This document shows, piece after piece, positions 37,801-52,800 of a DNA stretch of 64,000 nt (the first letter of the stretch is position 1; each line of letters starts with the position of its first letter). The position numbers were made by a program, and so were the translations under genes. Source of the DNA: Lates calcarifer (taxonomy: Eukaryota > Chordata > Actinopteri > Centropomidae); NCBI RefSeq assembly GCF_001640805.2, contig NC_066844.1, forward strand, positions 6,236,843 to 6,300,842, in the 5' to 3' direction. The notes under the pieces were generated by a model, which was given only the letters and a program-made list of their open reading frames with translations, was not told where the DNA came from and searched no databases.

Positions 37801-40800
37801 TGGACAGGAACTCTCTTTATGTCATGTCTGACCATCAGGTGAGGAAATGCCCTCATTTCGTTGCTGCTGTCAGGAGAAACGCTAAGCAGTGGGGTGATGT
37901 CATGGGTAGCAGAACCATCCTTCAGCTGGAGGCCCGTGGGTTCAAGCCCCTGTGACAGAGAGTGTTTGGCATGCTGACATGTCCTTGAGTGAGATACTGT
38001 ACGTGTGGCATGAAATTTAAAATCAAAAGTTTTACTTGACATGAAAAGGTACTGTATAGCATGGGCATATGTTTTGCCTTCAGGTCAGTGGAAACTGTAC
38101 TGAACAAATAGAAGAAAAATCATATTTACATTGGCATTGAGGCACAAAACTAATAAGCAGCTTTTATTTCTGAAATGATTTATTTGGATCGAATTTATCA
38201 GGATATTGCAAAAAGAAATGTTTGGCTTTGGTCTGCACAGATACCAGCATTACTGTTAGTGTTAGCATTGCTGTGTATAGTTTGGGCATTAGCAGTAAAA
38301 CTGTTTTAAACCAAAAACATTCATTTATGATAAATGCTGAATTAATGCTATTTATTTGGAATCCTATCAGATGATTATTACTTATCTGCCAAAACCCAAT
38401 GTGGCAATTCTCTACCATTCACAAACTGTATGTCTACAGAAGGGATTGTTAAATATGCAGGATGTGTGTAAGGGGGATGGACCACTGTTCTAATTACTTA
38501 TCCATGCGAATCGACTTACAGTGCATGCATCTTTTGTACACGACACACACACATCCCATAGAAAACCATCAGCTTCTTTTTTTCTATGTTGCTGTAACCC
38601 CGCCCCCATCCCCCCACCCCTCATCTGCTCCTCACTTGGCCTGGCATCACAGAGGCGAGCAGTTGTTGTTGTTGTTGGACGATATTCTCTGCACTCATTG
38701 GAGATAAGAGTGAACAGTGGTAATCACTTTCAACTCCCATCAAGTGATTATTTTGGCGCGGCTGCATGGCACTGTGAAATGGGATTAGGTTTCAGTGCGG
38801 CCAAAAAAAAAAAAAAAAAAACCCTATCACTGCTCTCAGTTGTCTTCTGACTGCTGGAATGTATTGAGCCAGAGTCACAGGACAGAGAGGCAAAGGGCAG
38901 TGGGACAATTGCAGTTGTGTCATTTATTTCAGAGTGGCTCCAAACTCTTCCCTGGGAGCTTGAACAGCCTAAAAACCTATAAAAGCTCCAAGTTTAAGAG
39001 AACAAGGGATGTCATCTGAGGAAGCAAAGGAGAATAGAGACAGTATTGTGTTGGGTACTGTCTTCTAAAACAAATCAAGGCAGCTCTTCCTTCTGTGTGA
39101 TAGACTGGAAGAGACAGCGCATCACTTATTGATGAGCTCCGGTCGTTCAAGGAGAGACACATGCTTCCTTCAAGGAGATAGCCAGCTACTCTCTTCACTC
39201 CACCTCCAATGAGACATAATAACCGAGCAAAAACCAAACCCAGCTTGGCCAGGCATTTTATCTCAATATTAGAACAGCTCTGGCTTTGTAGCCCTCAGGA
39301 GCTCAGAGCAGAGTAAAGCCTTCCTCTTTCTGTCTCCCTCTCCCATCTTTCCTCAGCTTTTACCTTCAGACTTTCCCGCAGCTCGGGTAAGGAATCCCCT
39401 GGGGAGAGGGGCTTCACTCACAGATTTCCCACATTTCCAGTAGATCCCAGAGATGAGAGATTTTTGGATTCCTGGGAGCCAAACAATACAGGAATGATGT
39501 GGAATAAGGAGCGGGGCACAGACAGATTTGGCTGAGATCAGCCAACCCTTGTGGAATAACAATGAGCCTCTCTGTCTCCTGCCGAGTGAAACACGCAGGG
39601 TTAGCATGATGATGAAGAGTGAGGAGAGAAAAGAGGGAATCAGTGTGTATGTGTGAGGATACAAGTGTTTTTGTGTGTCTGTGTCCGCCACAAAACATTA
39701 TTTGGGAACCATTATTGATATGAAAAAAAAAGTCTTCACAGCAGTTAATCTTTTTTCTCACTGTGTGCCTTTAGGTTGATCATTTCTAAGAATAGAAATG
39801 CTCAGTATCCAAACACACAACAACCTCACTGAATGTCACTTGTCTGTCTGTAAAATGATGGCTAAGGCTTTAAACCTTAGAAGAGGGGGAAACTGCTGCA
39901 GGGTTTTTCCAGGGCAATCTCTCAAAGTGCCACTCTGTAAAATATAAAATCATTGCTTGGAATCCCACCTATTCATTTATTTGTCTCTCTCTACCTAAGT
40001 CCGTCTGTCTATCTTTCCTCCCTCACCTGTATGTGAGTATACCGTTCATTTTTTGTCAGTGCTCCTCTAGCAACACCATCCGCCATGTTCCAAACATGGC
40101 TGGATAACTAACCAGGCAAAGAGGGCAACTGCCCAAGGGTGCCAAAAGCCCCACGTTTACTCCATATCATTTATCTGCATAATTTTATTAATCTCAGATT
40201 TGTCAAAAAAATTGAACCACTGAAATACAATAGGCAATCAGTCCTCTATCTTCAATCTTGTAGCGTGCCCCTGTGTCAAAATCTAGTTTTAAGACCTAAT
40301 TAGTTTGCATTTATTTTGGGCTCATTTGTCATAATGTTGTGTTTTATCAATTTTTTTTGTGTGTTTGTCAAGTAATTAACACAGAAACGCCTGGGAAAAG
40401 GTAGTATTATTCCATTATAAGCGAAGTGTAAGGCTGAAACCAGTTGTTATTTTCATTTTTGGCACTTTTGCTTGAAAATAAATGACTCAAATAACTGATT
40501 AATGATGATATACGATTAATCATCTAATTATTTCAGCTGTACAGTTCTGGCTGGTTTCTAGGTCCCAGGGGAAATAATGAAACTGCCATGTTCAGTGGGG
40601 GTCAACAGTGGCCCAAAAAAGAAGTTTTGCCTGGGGGCCTCATAGAAGGTTAATCTGGCCATATCTGGCCATAACTGATTTAACAGTTTGGGATAAAATC
40701 CTCACATTTCTTGTCTTGAGGAGTCCTAAAAACAAAATCCTGGGTCTGATGATCCATCAGGCACCACATGATACAAACAGTCATGTGATGGTTGTGGATT

Positions 40801-43800
40801 TTCCAGAGACAGACTGAGGATATAGGATGACAGCAGAGTGCAGAGGTCTAAAAGCCTGTATGCTCGTCTGACAGCATTCGTAAAGTTCTAGTAAATCCGG
40901 ATGAAAGTGTTAAAGTGATAGTGAACTGGTAAGATGATAAGGCTGAGCATTAGCAAAAGGGGCACCCCAGATGTTGTGAAAAGATAAAGATTTTGTAATT
41001 CCCAAAGCTGGAAAAGTGGACGGGATCATCATCTGGCCCTGCCACGATACAACGCAGGAAAAACATTTGAAACCAGACAGAGTGAGACTCTGCCTCTCTG
41101 AAATGGAGAATTTTCATTGGTTTTTCTTTGTTTACTCTAAATGATCAGATTTTCCAGAAGAAATTATCTCAGAGAAGACAAGGCAAACAAAAGCTTGATG
41201 AGAAAAATACTAAATACAGCATCTGGTCATGAATGATTTATGAGACATCTATAGTACATTGAACATGAACTAAGTATGAAGGCTTAATTCAGTAGTCCAA
41301 CAATCATAGAGGAAGATATGGTATAGAGGTAATGTGGAGTATGGGCACTAAAGTATTAACTTTCAGTGAAAAATATCACCATTTTGAACTTTATATGTAT
41401 ATATGTATATATCATATGCACCATTATCATCACAAAATCAAATTAACTGAAAGCTCACGCCTGTATGATTAAATGAATATGGTGACTTGGGCTGGACACA
41501 GTAACAGAAACACCTGCAGTATTATACTATTTCCCCAACTATTTCCCCAACATCACCTCTGGGCTGCTGTTCAGGGAGCATTTGTTTCATTTGTCTTTAT
41601 GAAAAAATTAAATGTCTTCTTGGGGTTTACTTCCCATCCAAGATGAATGAGCATCCACTACAGCACTTGCTATTACAAGCTGAAACAAAGTTAATTTATC
41701 AGTGCAGCAGTGCAGGTATTTATGTCATGTAACTGCTTTCCTTTACCAATAATATCCACCAACGCTACATTTTACTCATCATTTTTCCAGCTTTTTACAA
41801 CCGTAAACTCTACATTATTCAGCTGTGCATGCCCTTCTATTATCACAGTCATGTCTGCACTAGCAACCACCTCTTGACTCGCCTCATTCTGTTGAGCTAC
41901 ATTTAACCCACAATGGCCTAGACTTGCAGGAAAAAATGACACAAATTTTCAATAGTAGTGCATTGTCAGTCTTTTTGGAGGAGATACACAACATACTGTA
42001 GAGCAAGGTTGTGTTCCGAGGCTGGCTTTTAAGTAACTTTTTTTTTAAATGTGAAAGTGATCTTGAGTGAGGTTTCCTTATTTCTGAAACACAATCTCAA
42101 ACTTCCAGTTTCACTTCAATTCTTTATCATCCTGCAAAAAATGCTACCTGTTTGACTGCTGGTCAAACCAAATGTTTGTGCAGTGTTTAGTGTTTTATCA
42201 GGATGTTATGTACAAAATAAAGGGAACTGGGGTGTATAATAGGCCTAGTGATTAAAACACATACAATATTGCACATAATTGTGCGATGCCAGGGATCATT
42301 GCTGCATTGTCATGCCTGTATCTTAACTGTCCATATCCAATTAAGGGAAATGCGGAAAAAAAGAACACCACACAATGTAACTGACAGAGAGGGAGACTAA
42401 ACCACATGCTGAGCCGCTATATTTTAGTTTACTGTGGAAATAAAACCAGGACATGTCTTTTGATCTTATTTGGATTCAACATGGTGTGTTGACCTGCTCA
42501 GGTCAGCTTCACTAAACAAATCAGGTCTGATGCAGCAAGAGCTTCACATTTGATTCTTAGCCGGGCAGCAGAAAGCAGAAGATCCATAGCTCTCCCCTTG
42601 TAAAGGTCAGGCTGCCTCACGGCCACAGACCAACTTTGTTAGTTTAGATGAGCTCCGGTCCACAAGAATTCATGGATTATTCCTACTGTGTGAGATATGG
42701 ACTTAAAGTCCTCTGCCCCTCCTGTGCAACAAAATCATTTTGCTAATGGAATGCACCAAATGGGCTCTGAACTGCTAGGGAAAAAAAAGAGAGAAAGTTA
42801 TTTCGTGGGGAGCAGCAGATAATCCATTTTGCCAACACAGACCTGAGAGAGCACCCACTTATACTATCAAGAGCACCGGAGACACTCTAATCCATAATCC
42901 ACTCTTCATTTGTGATTGCTTACATCAGGAAATTGCTTGCATCACATGTCCAGACCTAGAATAATAACAAAGTATAAAATAGCCAGGGTCAGGCTACAGC
43001 TCCAACCTGGTTTTGTATGCAGAGGTGGTGCTGGGCTGTACAACAGCAGCGACTCTCAAGCAGCTAATGGAGAGCTTATGCTTTGCCAGACGTTCACGCA
43101 CGGAAGTGGCAGCAGTGTGTGGGTGTGTGGTTGTCTGTCAGTCAGTTTGACTGTGTCTTGTGTGTATTGCTGAGTGTGGGCAAATAGCAACATAAACCTG
43201 TACTGTATCCTAACCAGAGTAATTACTATTGCAGGAGTCCACAAATACTTTAGTGGTACAAGATCCTACAAATCAAATGCTATAAAGAAAAGTTAAATAA
43301 GAGTATTGCTGCAAAAAATGCTGTGGTGTCATTTCATGTGCTTTCTGCCATCTAAGAAAAAAAATCAGATAATTCCTCATGTGGGCAGAAACACAATACA
43401 GCATGTTGCAAATTTGTGTCAGCAGCATTGAGTAGGAAAAAATGGGTTGTTTTCCTCAGGGATATTCTACACTGTGTACGGTGACGAGGCTTCCATATAT
43501 TGCAAAATAGACAAAATGATGAAATGGGCTTTGGTCTCTCCTCATCAGAACTGCTTATTCTTTCATCAGAATGTTTTGGTTGCCTGCCTTCCTTGACCTT
43601 ATTTCCACTCCATGGCAGCCATTTTTAACTTTTGTCACACAAAGAGTTGGGAACTTAAATAAAAAATGACATTTGCACACAAGTAGTAGCACAGCTGTGT
43701 AAATTAAACATGTGCAGGTCAAACAAAGCGAAAGAGTTTTTCTTCATATAGGTCTCTTCATATTACAGGTGTATGTTTTCATGAACTGTGTATTATATAT

Positions 43801-46800
43801 GTATTATAATATAAGAATCATGCCCATCAGCTAACACATGCCAAATAAAATATCACATTTTGTTGAAATGATACGCATTTAAAAACCTTTTAACTCTTTG
43901 CACTCACTGTCTTTGATAATTTACCTGTGTATCTTTCGTTAACATGTGTCACTACACATCTTAAACCTTCCTGTCATTCTCTGCTTTAGGTGGCTCAGGT
44001 CCCAGTGGAGGCCTGTGGGCAGTACGGTACATGTGCTGAGTGCCTGAGCTCTGGTGACCCCCACTGTGGCTGGTGTGTCCTGTATAACATGTGAGTCTGC
44101 TCCCTTTAGTCTTCCTCCATGCTCACTTGCACACATCACAGCCAAGGGATTAAAACCACAACATTACTGTTTACTAAACAGTTCGTAGAGAGCTATAAAT
44201 AAAGCCAAGCACATGGTCATATGACTTGTGCAGTTTAATATAACAGACTTATTGTACTCCCTGGAGTTCACCCTTATCAACAGCTGGTGGGACAAACAGA
44301 AAAAAAACAGGAAGTAGCTTTTGGACAGTGTGATCTCTCTTAAGTAGCGTTATTTGGGACAGCACAAACTGCATGCCTACCACATTTTATTGCCTCTCAG
44401 GAGAGAGAACAACTGGTGTTAATGGAAGAGGGGGGGATTAGCCTGGTAGTCACAGCGGGTGTACAAACTGGACCTCTACATACCCAGGGAACATTTTGGA
44501 CCTGACGGAGCAAGCTTATCTCTCCCATCTTAATTATGTGATCCCCAGGTTGGCTTGCATAATGCCTCGATATGGAGCAAAGGGAATTCAGGAGATTAAA
44601 ACCCTGTGTTTCCGAACCAGCCGCTGTGTTTGAAGCTGACCTCAGCCAGGGATTTACCTCCGTCTCATTGTATGACGTCTGCATTTCGGCTAGCAATATC
44701 TTGATGATGATCAGCATTATTTAAATTGCAGCTCTCAATGTTATCAAATTGCCACTGAAGTGAGAAGAAAAAATAATGATTTGTTTTAATCTAAATTACC
44801 TCATTAAACAGTTGTTTCTCCTTTTTTCCTGAGTGCTGACTTTGTCTGCAAGTCCCATTACGCTGTTTATTTAAATTAATGCCTTACACTTATCAGTGAA
44901 TAGATAGGCTGCTGTTCTCTCAAGTAACCCAAAGTGAATCATGATCCCTCACACTGTGGAATGAGGCTACTTTATTTTTCTGTCAATTAAATCCAGACTG
45001 GGGTCTTTTTCTAGCCTCTGAATGACTCATACAGAGTGTCATGTACATTGCTTTCAGGATCTTACTTTCCCACCCCTGGCACGGTGCGCCAAAGCACCTA
45101 TCTGACAGAGTATGTGTATAGGGTGGAGGGAGATGCTGAACATGTAAAAAGGCCTGAAGGAAAAGGGAACAAATGGCTCCATCAGACAAAACACGTTGAA
45201 TAAAAGAGGCAAAATAAAAGGCAATGAAAGACAGTGTGAGATGAAAGGCAACTTTTTTTTCCGAGGCACTTCAGCTGATGAGCGGTCAGAAGGTGACTGT
45301 CTATACTCCTGTGGCTCTGGTCCGCCTCAAGGAGCCGAGCCAGCAACAGCTGTCACCGCGTTTCCATTCCGCCTTTATATTGTGTTGTAATTACAGCAGA
45401 GGCCTCAGTGCTCTTTGAGCTCTCTCAGGAGGTGCCACCCCCTCAGCAGCATCTGAGAGTGTATTAAGTACTGTCTCCCCTCGCTGAGCGCATTACACAT
45501 TTAAAAGAAAGTGATGGTGAACAGCCAGAATATTGTGTGAGTTTGCAATTCCGATTTAACTCTACAGCTGAGAGACACTTTCTTTTTAATGCAGTGTTTA
45601 TGTGTAAGTACAGCCTGCCTGTTACTATTTGAGCCTGCAGACTGACTGCAGACTGGCTTTTTCAAAGAAATCTGTACCAACGCAACTGCATTTAAACTAT
45701 CTCAACAACAGCTCCTGATTCTAAGAGTGGACAAATTGCTAAAAATTGCTTTAAAATCTCATATACCTCTTGCCATAACTTTAAATGTACTTCTATTCCA
45801 CACTTCTCTTTTACAAGATTATTGTAAAGGTCACACTATGCTGTCGACCCTTTCACTTCTTACTTTTAATTGCCTGTTGGGATCTAGGAGTCAAAGCTTA
45901 TTCTGCTGTCGCACTCAGTGTAATTCGCACTGCAGAAGAGCACAGTAAAAAAAATTAAAAAGTAAAGAGACTGATCAAACCAAGCAGCCATGTGTATTGG
46001 AATGACAATGTTCAATAGCAGCCCAAGACCCAAAATCTCTTTATCTTGTGGTTTAGTGAAAAAAAAAAAAAAAAATCAGAACAGCTTTAGATAGCTTTAA
46101 ATTCATATTTGAAATATACAGTATTTGTCCATATTTTATTATATAATTCAGGGAGCAGTTATGGATGACTACAGATTTCCCCTCAACACTGATTCAAACA
46201 TGACATTCACTGTTAGCTTTATTTACAGATTGTTTATGTAAGAATGTAACAGGACTCTATATAGCCATGCTAGCTGCTCTGTGAGGCTGCACCAACAAAC
46301 TCCACAACCTGAACAGCCACATCTCTCGAGACAGTGTTTTGTGTTTAATGCTAATGTTAGCATGCTAACAAATAGAATGCTACAGAGCAGATTTAGCAAA
46401 TATAATGTTTACCATGTTCACTATCTTGGTGTAGCATTAGCAAGATAACATTTGCTAATTAGCACTAAGCGCAAGGTATAGCTGAGACTTATGGGAATGC
46501 CACTTCTGCAGGTATCAGTCCTGAGGGGGGACATGAATGTCTATACCACATTTCATGGCAGGCCATCCAGTCCAATTCACGCCAAACCACAGATGTTAGC
46601 CTCTTGGTAGTGCTACAGGAAAAGTCAGGGAATCACCAAAGTCAGTAGGATTCATCCTCTAGGAACCAGTGAATGTCTGTGCAAAAGAGATGTTTAGACC
46701 AAACTGGTGAACCAACTGACTTTGCCATTTAGAGCCATACAGCTAGTGTGGCTAAAAATCAGTCACTCAATCATCACTTAACTTGTTGCACTATTTTATA

Positions 46801-49800
46801 AATTCTTAATTATGGTGCTCTCCTCATCCACAGGTGCTCGAGGAAGGATCGGTGTCAGAGGGCAGAAGAAACCTTCCGTTTCGCCACTGACATTGACCGC
46901 TGTGTGAAAGTCATCGCTCATCCAGACAGCATTGCTGTATCAGCACATGGTGTCCCTGTGAGTCTGCTTTATCATTCCACCAATCACTGCACTGTCATTC
47001 CACTCACGATGCCGATTTTTATGAGCAATCACCGTGAGTAGCCTTGAACAGTCACATGTACAGTAAGTTTAAACCTTGTTTGAGAAGATTAGGTTTATGA
47101 GAGGTGATGGAAGAGAGAGGGGTGATTCTCCCTGTATGGCTTCAACTATTTTGGTCTAAACCTATACTGTAGGATGAGAGGCAGATGCAAAGAAAAAAAT
47201 AGATGGGAGTTGTTTTTGTAGCAATAAGCTACTCTGTCTGTATCTCTGATGCTTCTTCCAAAAGGTTGATTCCATTTCCAAAACTATATTTCTGCAGTGG
47301 CCACAACCACAGAGGAGTGAAATACAGTAGGAGCTAAGGCACATTATCTCAAGAGAATAGTTTGACATTTTGAGAAAAATACCTTAATTTACTTAAATGT
47401 TAAACATGAAGTTGGTGTCTGGAGATGATTATCTTAGCAATGGAAATGGGTGAATCAGCTAGCCTTTCTCTCTCCAAACCTAACAAAACCTGCCTACTGA
47501 CACCACTGGAACTTACTAACTTACAAACTCGGAGGTATAAAAACAAGAGATTGTGGCCTTATAGGGAGCTTATATGCAGGACTAGATTTCTTGACCAGGA
47601 GCATTAACTTCTTGGAGTTATTTGTCATTTTTACACCTCAGCTTTTGTATGGATTAAACAAACAAGATATAATTAAGGGAGTTTTAAAGGTGCTGATAGC
47701 ACCAAATGTCCTGGAATGTTGAACTATTCTTCTAACTCAGTGATTTAAAAAATGCAGTAAAAATTGTACTGTACTCCTGTACCACTGTATGTGTACCAAC
47801 GCACCAGGACAATCTCAAGTTCAGTTCATTAAATCCTCACCCTGCTCTTTCTCTTAGCTTCTGCTGGAGGTAAATAATGTTCCAGACCTTTCTGCTGGAA
47901 TCACCTGTTCATTTGGCCAGCAAGCCGAAGTGGAGGGTCACGTCAAAGGCAACAGGGTCATGTGTCTGTCCCCGGCTGGGAAGGAGGTCCCTCAGATACC
48001 AGAGGGACAAGGTGAGCTCGGATATCCGGTCTCAAAACAGGCAAAAAATGAAATATTACATGCTGCCAATGATGGTGAAAAACTTGAAATATCAATATTC
48101 CAGACCACCCTGCATTTTTAGTTTATCCAAAGAGCTTGATAAGTACCAAGGAGCTGTAGAATTTCCTCTGAGTGTATACAGTAATCCTTCAATTGAAGTT
48201 TCTGACTGAAGGTTTTCTCAAGACAACAGCAATATGCCCTTGCTGAGACGCAGACACCAGGTGGCTCTTTACAGGAGTCTGATAAAAGTATTAACATTTT
48301 TCTCATTTTGACCTCCTCTTTTCGCTCATTGTTTCATTCTTTCACTCATCCTTTTTTGTCCCACTCTCTCTGCCTCTCTCACCTTCTTCTTCATGCTGTT
48401 CTCCCTCTCACATATTTCTTCATTCCCTTGCTCCCTCCTTTCACTCATTATTCCTTCCCTGTCCCCACACCTCTCACTCATTCTCTCTCTCTCTCTCTCA
48501 GACTGGGCTGGTGTTGAGCTTCGTCTAAACTCAAAGGAGACAGGTCAAATGGTCGCCAGCACAGAGGTGAAGTTCTACAACTGCAGCACACATCAAACGT
48601 AAGTCCAGCTGCCACTACTGGCCCTCTCTCTCTCTCTCCCTCCCCAACTCTGATTTGTTCAATAGATGGTGGAGCACAACTTAATTTAGGGCAATGATGT
48701 ACTGATGCTCACAACCCCACTTAAGATCGGGCTGTTAGATAACCTCTGAGTTCAATTTATCTGTCAGGTTTCATTTAAATCAACATGATGCATTTGCCAT
48801 GGCCTGTTTGTTTCAAGTTTGCTTAAACTGGCAGTTGGTGAACTGACTGCTTACAGCTTTAAATACATCTGAGCTTTCTTTTTTTTTTTTCCTTCACAGA
48901 TAACCATTAGCCTCACACACCCCCTTTTCATTTGACTTTGTCCCAAGGGGGCTTGCCAGAGAATTGTATTTGTTGTCAGACATAAGACTTTTTAGATTTT
49001 TAGCCTTGATGTGGTGCCTTTGGGGCAGGTTTTAAACAATGTAAATTAAAAAGGACTTTATTTAAATGCTCATCGGTTTTATATAAGCTTCCTAACTGAG
49101 CAGGGAAGCTGTTTTGACTTTGATCCATTATGCTAATGTCAACTGCATTTAGTGTAACAGTAAACTATGATAAGAGTGTTTCTATCTGCATAACAATTAC
49201 AAACACTGCTACAAAGGTGGATCTTATTAGGACGAATGCCAATTAGCAGCATTTGTCAGCTTTAAAAAGAAATATGCAAATGAGCAACTTCATGAGTTTT
49301 CACAGCAACATATGACAATAAATTGTCAAAGAAGCCAAATCACACCCTGCTGAATATTTACTTCAAGGGCCATCATCATGAAATTTGCTTTTTTCTATGA
49401 GAGGTTCAGGTAACAGTTAAGAGTAGGAAAGTAGTATTTTCTTTATCTTCCTACACTAAACTTTAACTGTGCCATAAATTACATTGCAACATGATAGCAC
49501 AGAAGCTTGATTCAGGGATAAACAATAAATGTACTCTAGGAGGGAACATTTGACTGATGGAGTATTCATAGCCAAACCCAGGAAATTAGCCCACAGTGGA
49601 TACAGATGCCATCTATTCAAAATGCTCTTTGACTGCGACATGCATGCCCCAATATAACCATATTAAGCCATTAGAGAGAAACAGTCGGAAGCTCATCACA
49701 TCCGCCCCACACCAATACGGCCTCCATTAGCTGTGAGGTGACCATGTGAACTCTTGTGATTAATATTTCAGACCAAACACACTCCTAACCCAGCACCTCC

Positions 49801-52800
49801 CTCACCATCACCTCAGCATCACATCACCCTCCATAATTAATTATCTAGTGTTTGCAGCACCCTGCCAGTGCAGTTCTATTAATACCCAACCCCCCAAATT
49901 TCTTTCTCGCACAAGCACACGTTTTATGTCCATACTGGCCCTGGGCAGCTAATTAATATCAAAATTTAATGGTGCTGCACTACATTTATTGGCATTTGTA
50001 GCTTGCTATGAGCAGCAGTATTGGAGGGCTACTGGTGGTTCTATAGTTTCCTCATGGTTTAATCTTACTGCATGACCACATTCAGAAGAACAGACTGAAT
50101 AGTGGTACACAGCAAAGTCCATGTTGCCCACACAGGGAAACAGGATATGATCAATTTTAAGCTCCCCAATTGCTCTGTCTGTTATATCAAGAGCTGTGCA
50201 TCACCTATCCTCTGTTCTCTCATCCCTTCACCTCTCAGTTCTTCTCCCAAAATTGTATCATGGCCACCACCTCCCCTGTTTGTTGACCAAAATGTGATTA
50301 AATCCAGTCCAACAGGGTTGTTTCAGCTCAACTTTAATCCATGACTGACCGCTGGATGCAGTCCACTGAATCAGAGCCAAAGATGTTGCATCAATTCTAC
50401 CCATCAAATATTCATTTGTCACTTTCGTTCCAGAGTTTGTTATAACCCGGAACTGCAACGGTGACTTAAAAAATGTACTGTTTTCGTTACTGTCAAAAAT
50501 CAGAAACAAAATGCAAGGGGCTATAAAAAGATAATGAAATGAAAAGCTGAGGTTGCTTTACAATTAACATGGACACTGTATGACCCTGATCAACATACTG
50601 TATGTTCTTATGTAACAGTATTGCAAGTGTTAAGAAGTGCTTTAACTGTGACAGTGACACTTGAATACTAAAACGGCATGTTCAAGGTAATTTATTGTCA
50701 TCTATAACAAAAAGACTCATTCATGCTGTCTGCATAGAAATTCGGGGCATCTGATGTTACCGTGAAACAGACTGACGTGATAAATTCAGCAGGAAGCGCT
50801 AATCTTTTATCAGTCTCCCCTTTTCAATCCTCTCCACCCAGGAGAGGAAGATGTAAATGATGGGTAGAAAGTAAAGAAGTACTAATCTTTAACAAATTAC
50901 TCACTGTGTAAATGCAAAGCAACTCATTATACAAGCAGTGCTGTTAAAATTTCACAGACTCAGTATACAGTACGTAGTAATGCATTCATTTCATTCTGCA
51001 GGTGTCTGTCCTGTGTAAACAGCACTTTTCGCTGCCACTGGTGTAAATACCGCAACCTGTGCACCCACGACCCAAGCAGCTGTTCTTTCCAGGAGGGCAG
51101 AGTCAACGCCTCTGAGGTACATTAACATAGAGACACTGTAGAGTTACAGTTTCATTAGCTAATTAAACTGTAGCTTTCAAGAGAACCATCTATCTATTCC
51201 AATGTGACACTTCCACCTTGAGGACACAATCTACAATTCAATATTAAAAATACCACCCCACTACGGTACGGTGTATTTAGGCACACAGTTGCTTTGTGCT
51301 AAATGCTAATAATGCTAATAATATGCACACAATAACAATGCTGAGGTTGATGGGAATATCTTTTGCTCATAAACCAAAGTATTTAAGTTTATGCTAATCC
51401 ATTGACTAGATAGATAGATATTTTACTGGAAAGCTGTAAACTTTGCCTTTCTGAGGGCATTAGATGGAAAATCAGAGGATCACCAGTGTCATTAGGATTC
51501 ATCCCCGTGGAACCATGGATATCTGTACCAAATTTCATGGCAATCCATCTAGTAGTTATAATGATATTATAATGTCTGGACCAAAGTGGTAGACTGAATT
51601 GTCACTGTCATCCCTAGAGCCACACTGCTAGTATGGCTAAATATTACTGATTAGGACATTAAGAAGCATTCAGCTATTCTGCAAAGATAAGTAGCTGAAT
51701 GCAACACAACGTGCAACATTTACAACAGACTATAGTCTTACAAATAGTTTACTGTAGTTGAAAGTGTAACATGTAGGAGATGAATGCAAACTGCATTCGG
51801 ATTAGTGATTTATTTGCCCATTAATTCCTGTGCTACATTAGTCCTTCATGTTGTATATAATACATTATGTATTATTATAGATTAGATGTCACAGACAGAC
51901 AGACAGACAGAAAGACACAAATGTAGACGTAGACAGATACAGTATATAGACAGACAAATATAGAGATGTTATAGATAGATTAGTCAATTAACATCCATGT
52001 GGGAACCTAGTTATGTAAACACTATTTATAGTATTTACTATGTATGGGAAATAATAAAGGCATAACAGCAAAGGTAATATTAAAAATGTAAGGCCCCTTA
52101 CTGTGAACAGAACAATTCCCTATTTGTTCTATTTTATCACTTTTACTTGTTGTTTTCAAAGGATTGCCCTCAGCTCCTTCACTCTGGGGAAATCCTCATT
52201 CCGGCCGGTGAGGTCCGACCCATCACCCTGAGGGCCCGAAACCTTCCCCAGCCACAGTCGGGCCAGCGGGGCTACGAGTGCGTGGTGCACGTGCAGGGTG
52301 TCAGCCACCGTGTCACGGCGCTGCGCTTCAACAGCACCAGCGTGCAGTGCCAGAACAGCTCGGTATGACCTCAAACACTCACAGTGGGAGTCTCACAGCT
52401 GTCAAATGAGGCAGACAGCTTGGATGCTGTGTAGGCAAGGTACACAGGGTACATCAGTGAATACCGCCTGAGGTGTTGAGCATACTGAGGAGAAAGTAGA
52501 GGAAAGGGAAAGTGAGAGCGATGAGGAAAAGTGCAAAGTAAGAGAGACAAAGGAGAGTGGCAGAAAGGAAAGGAAAGGAAAGGAAAATGGCTAAACAGTT
52601 GGAGAGGAAACATTGACTTCAATATGACCTTGTGTGGTAAGCTGGATATTGTCAGATTAACATCTAGGTGTTCACATCATCAAGCATAAATACGATCCTC
52701 TCAGCAGAGAGTCGCAGGTTTGGGATGAATACAGGAGATCTCTGGGGATTTTTGTTGCACAATGCAAATGACAGGATAAATTTCAATGCAAAGCACACCT

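Larger units (their letters stand above)
37839..43989 (+). other. plxna2: intron 3 of the coding region (6.2 kb)
   Basis: It begins with a degraded tRNA-derived SINE, then a C-rich G-quadruplex motif at 38,598-38,620 and an A-run at 38,803-38,821. A degraded repeat with GATTAATC motifs lies at 40,430-40,550. The sequence at 40,070-40,330 and 40,600-40,690 may also be repeat-derived. No coding exon was found. Confidence 0.7.
51117..52161 (+). other. plxna2: intron 8 of the coding region
   Basis: 1.0 kb. It holds a degraded interspersed repeat (about 51,296-51,640) and a short (GACA)n run at 51,890-51,912. Confidence 0.7.
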
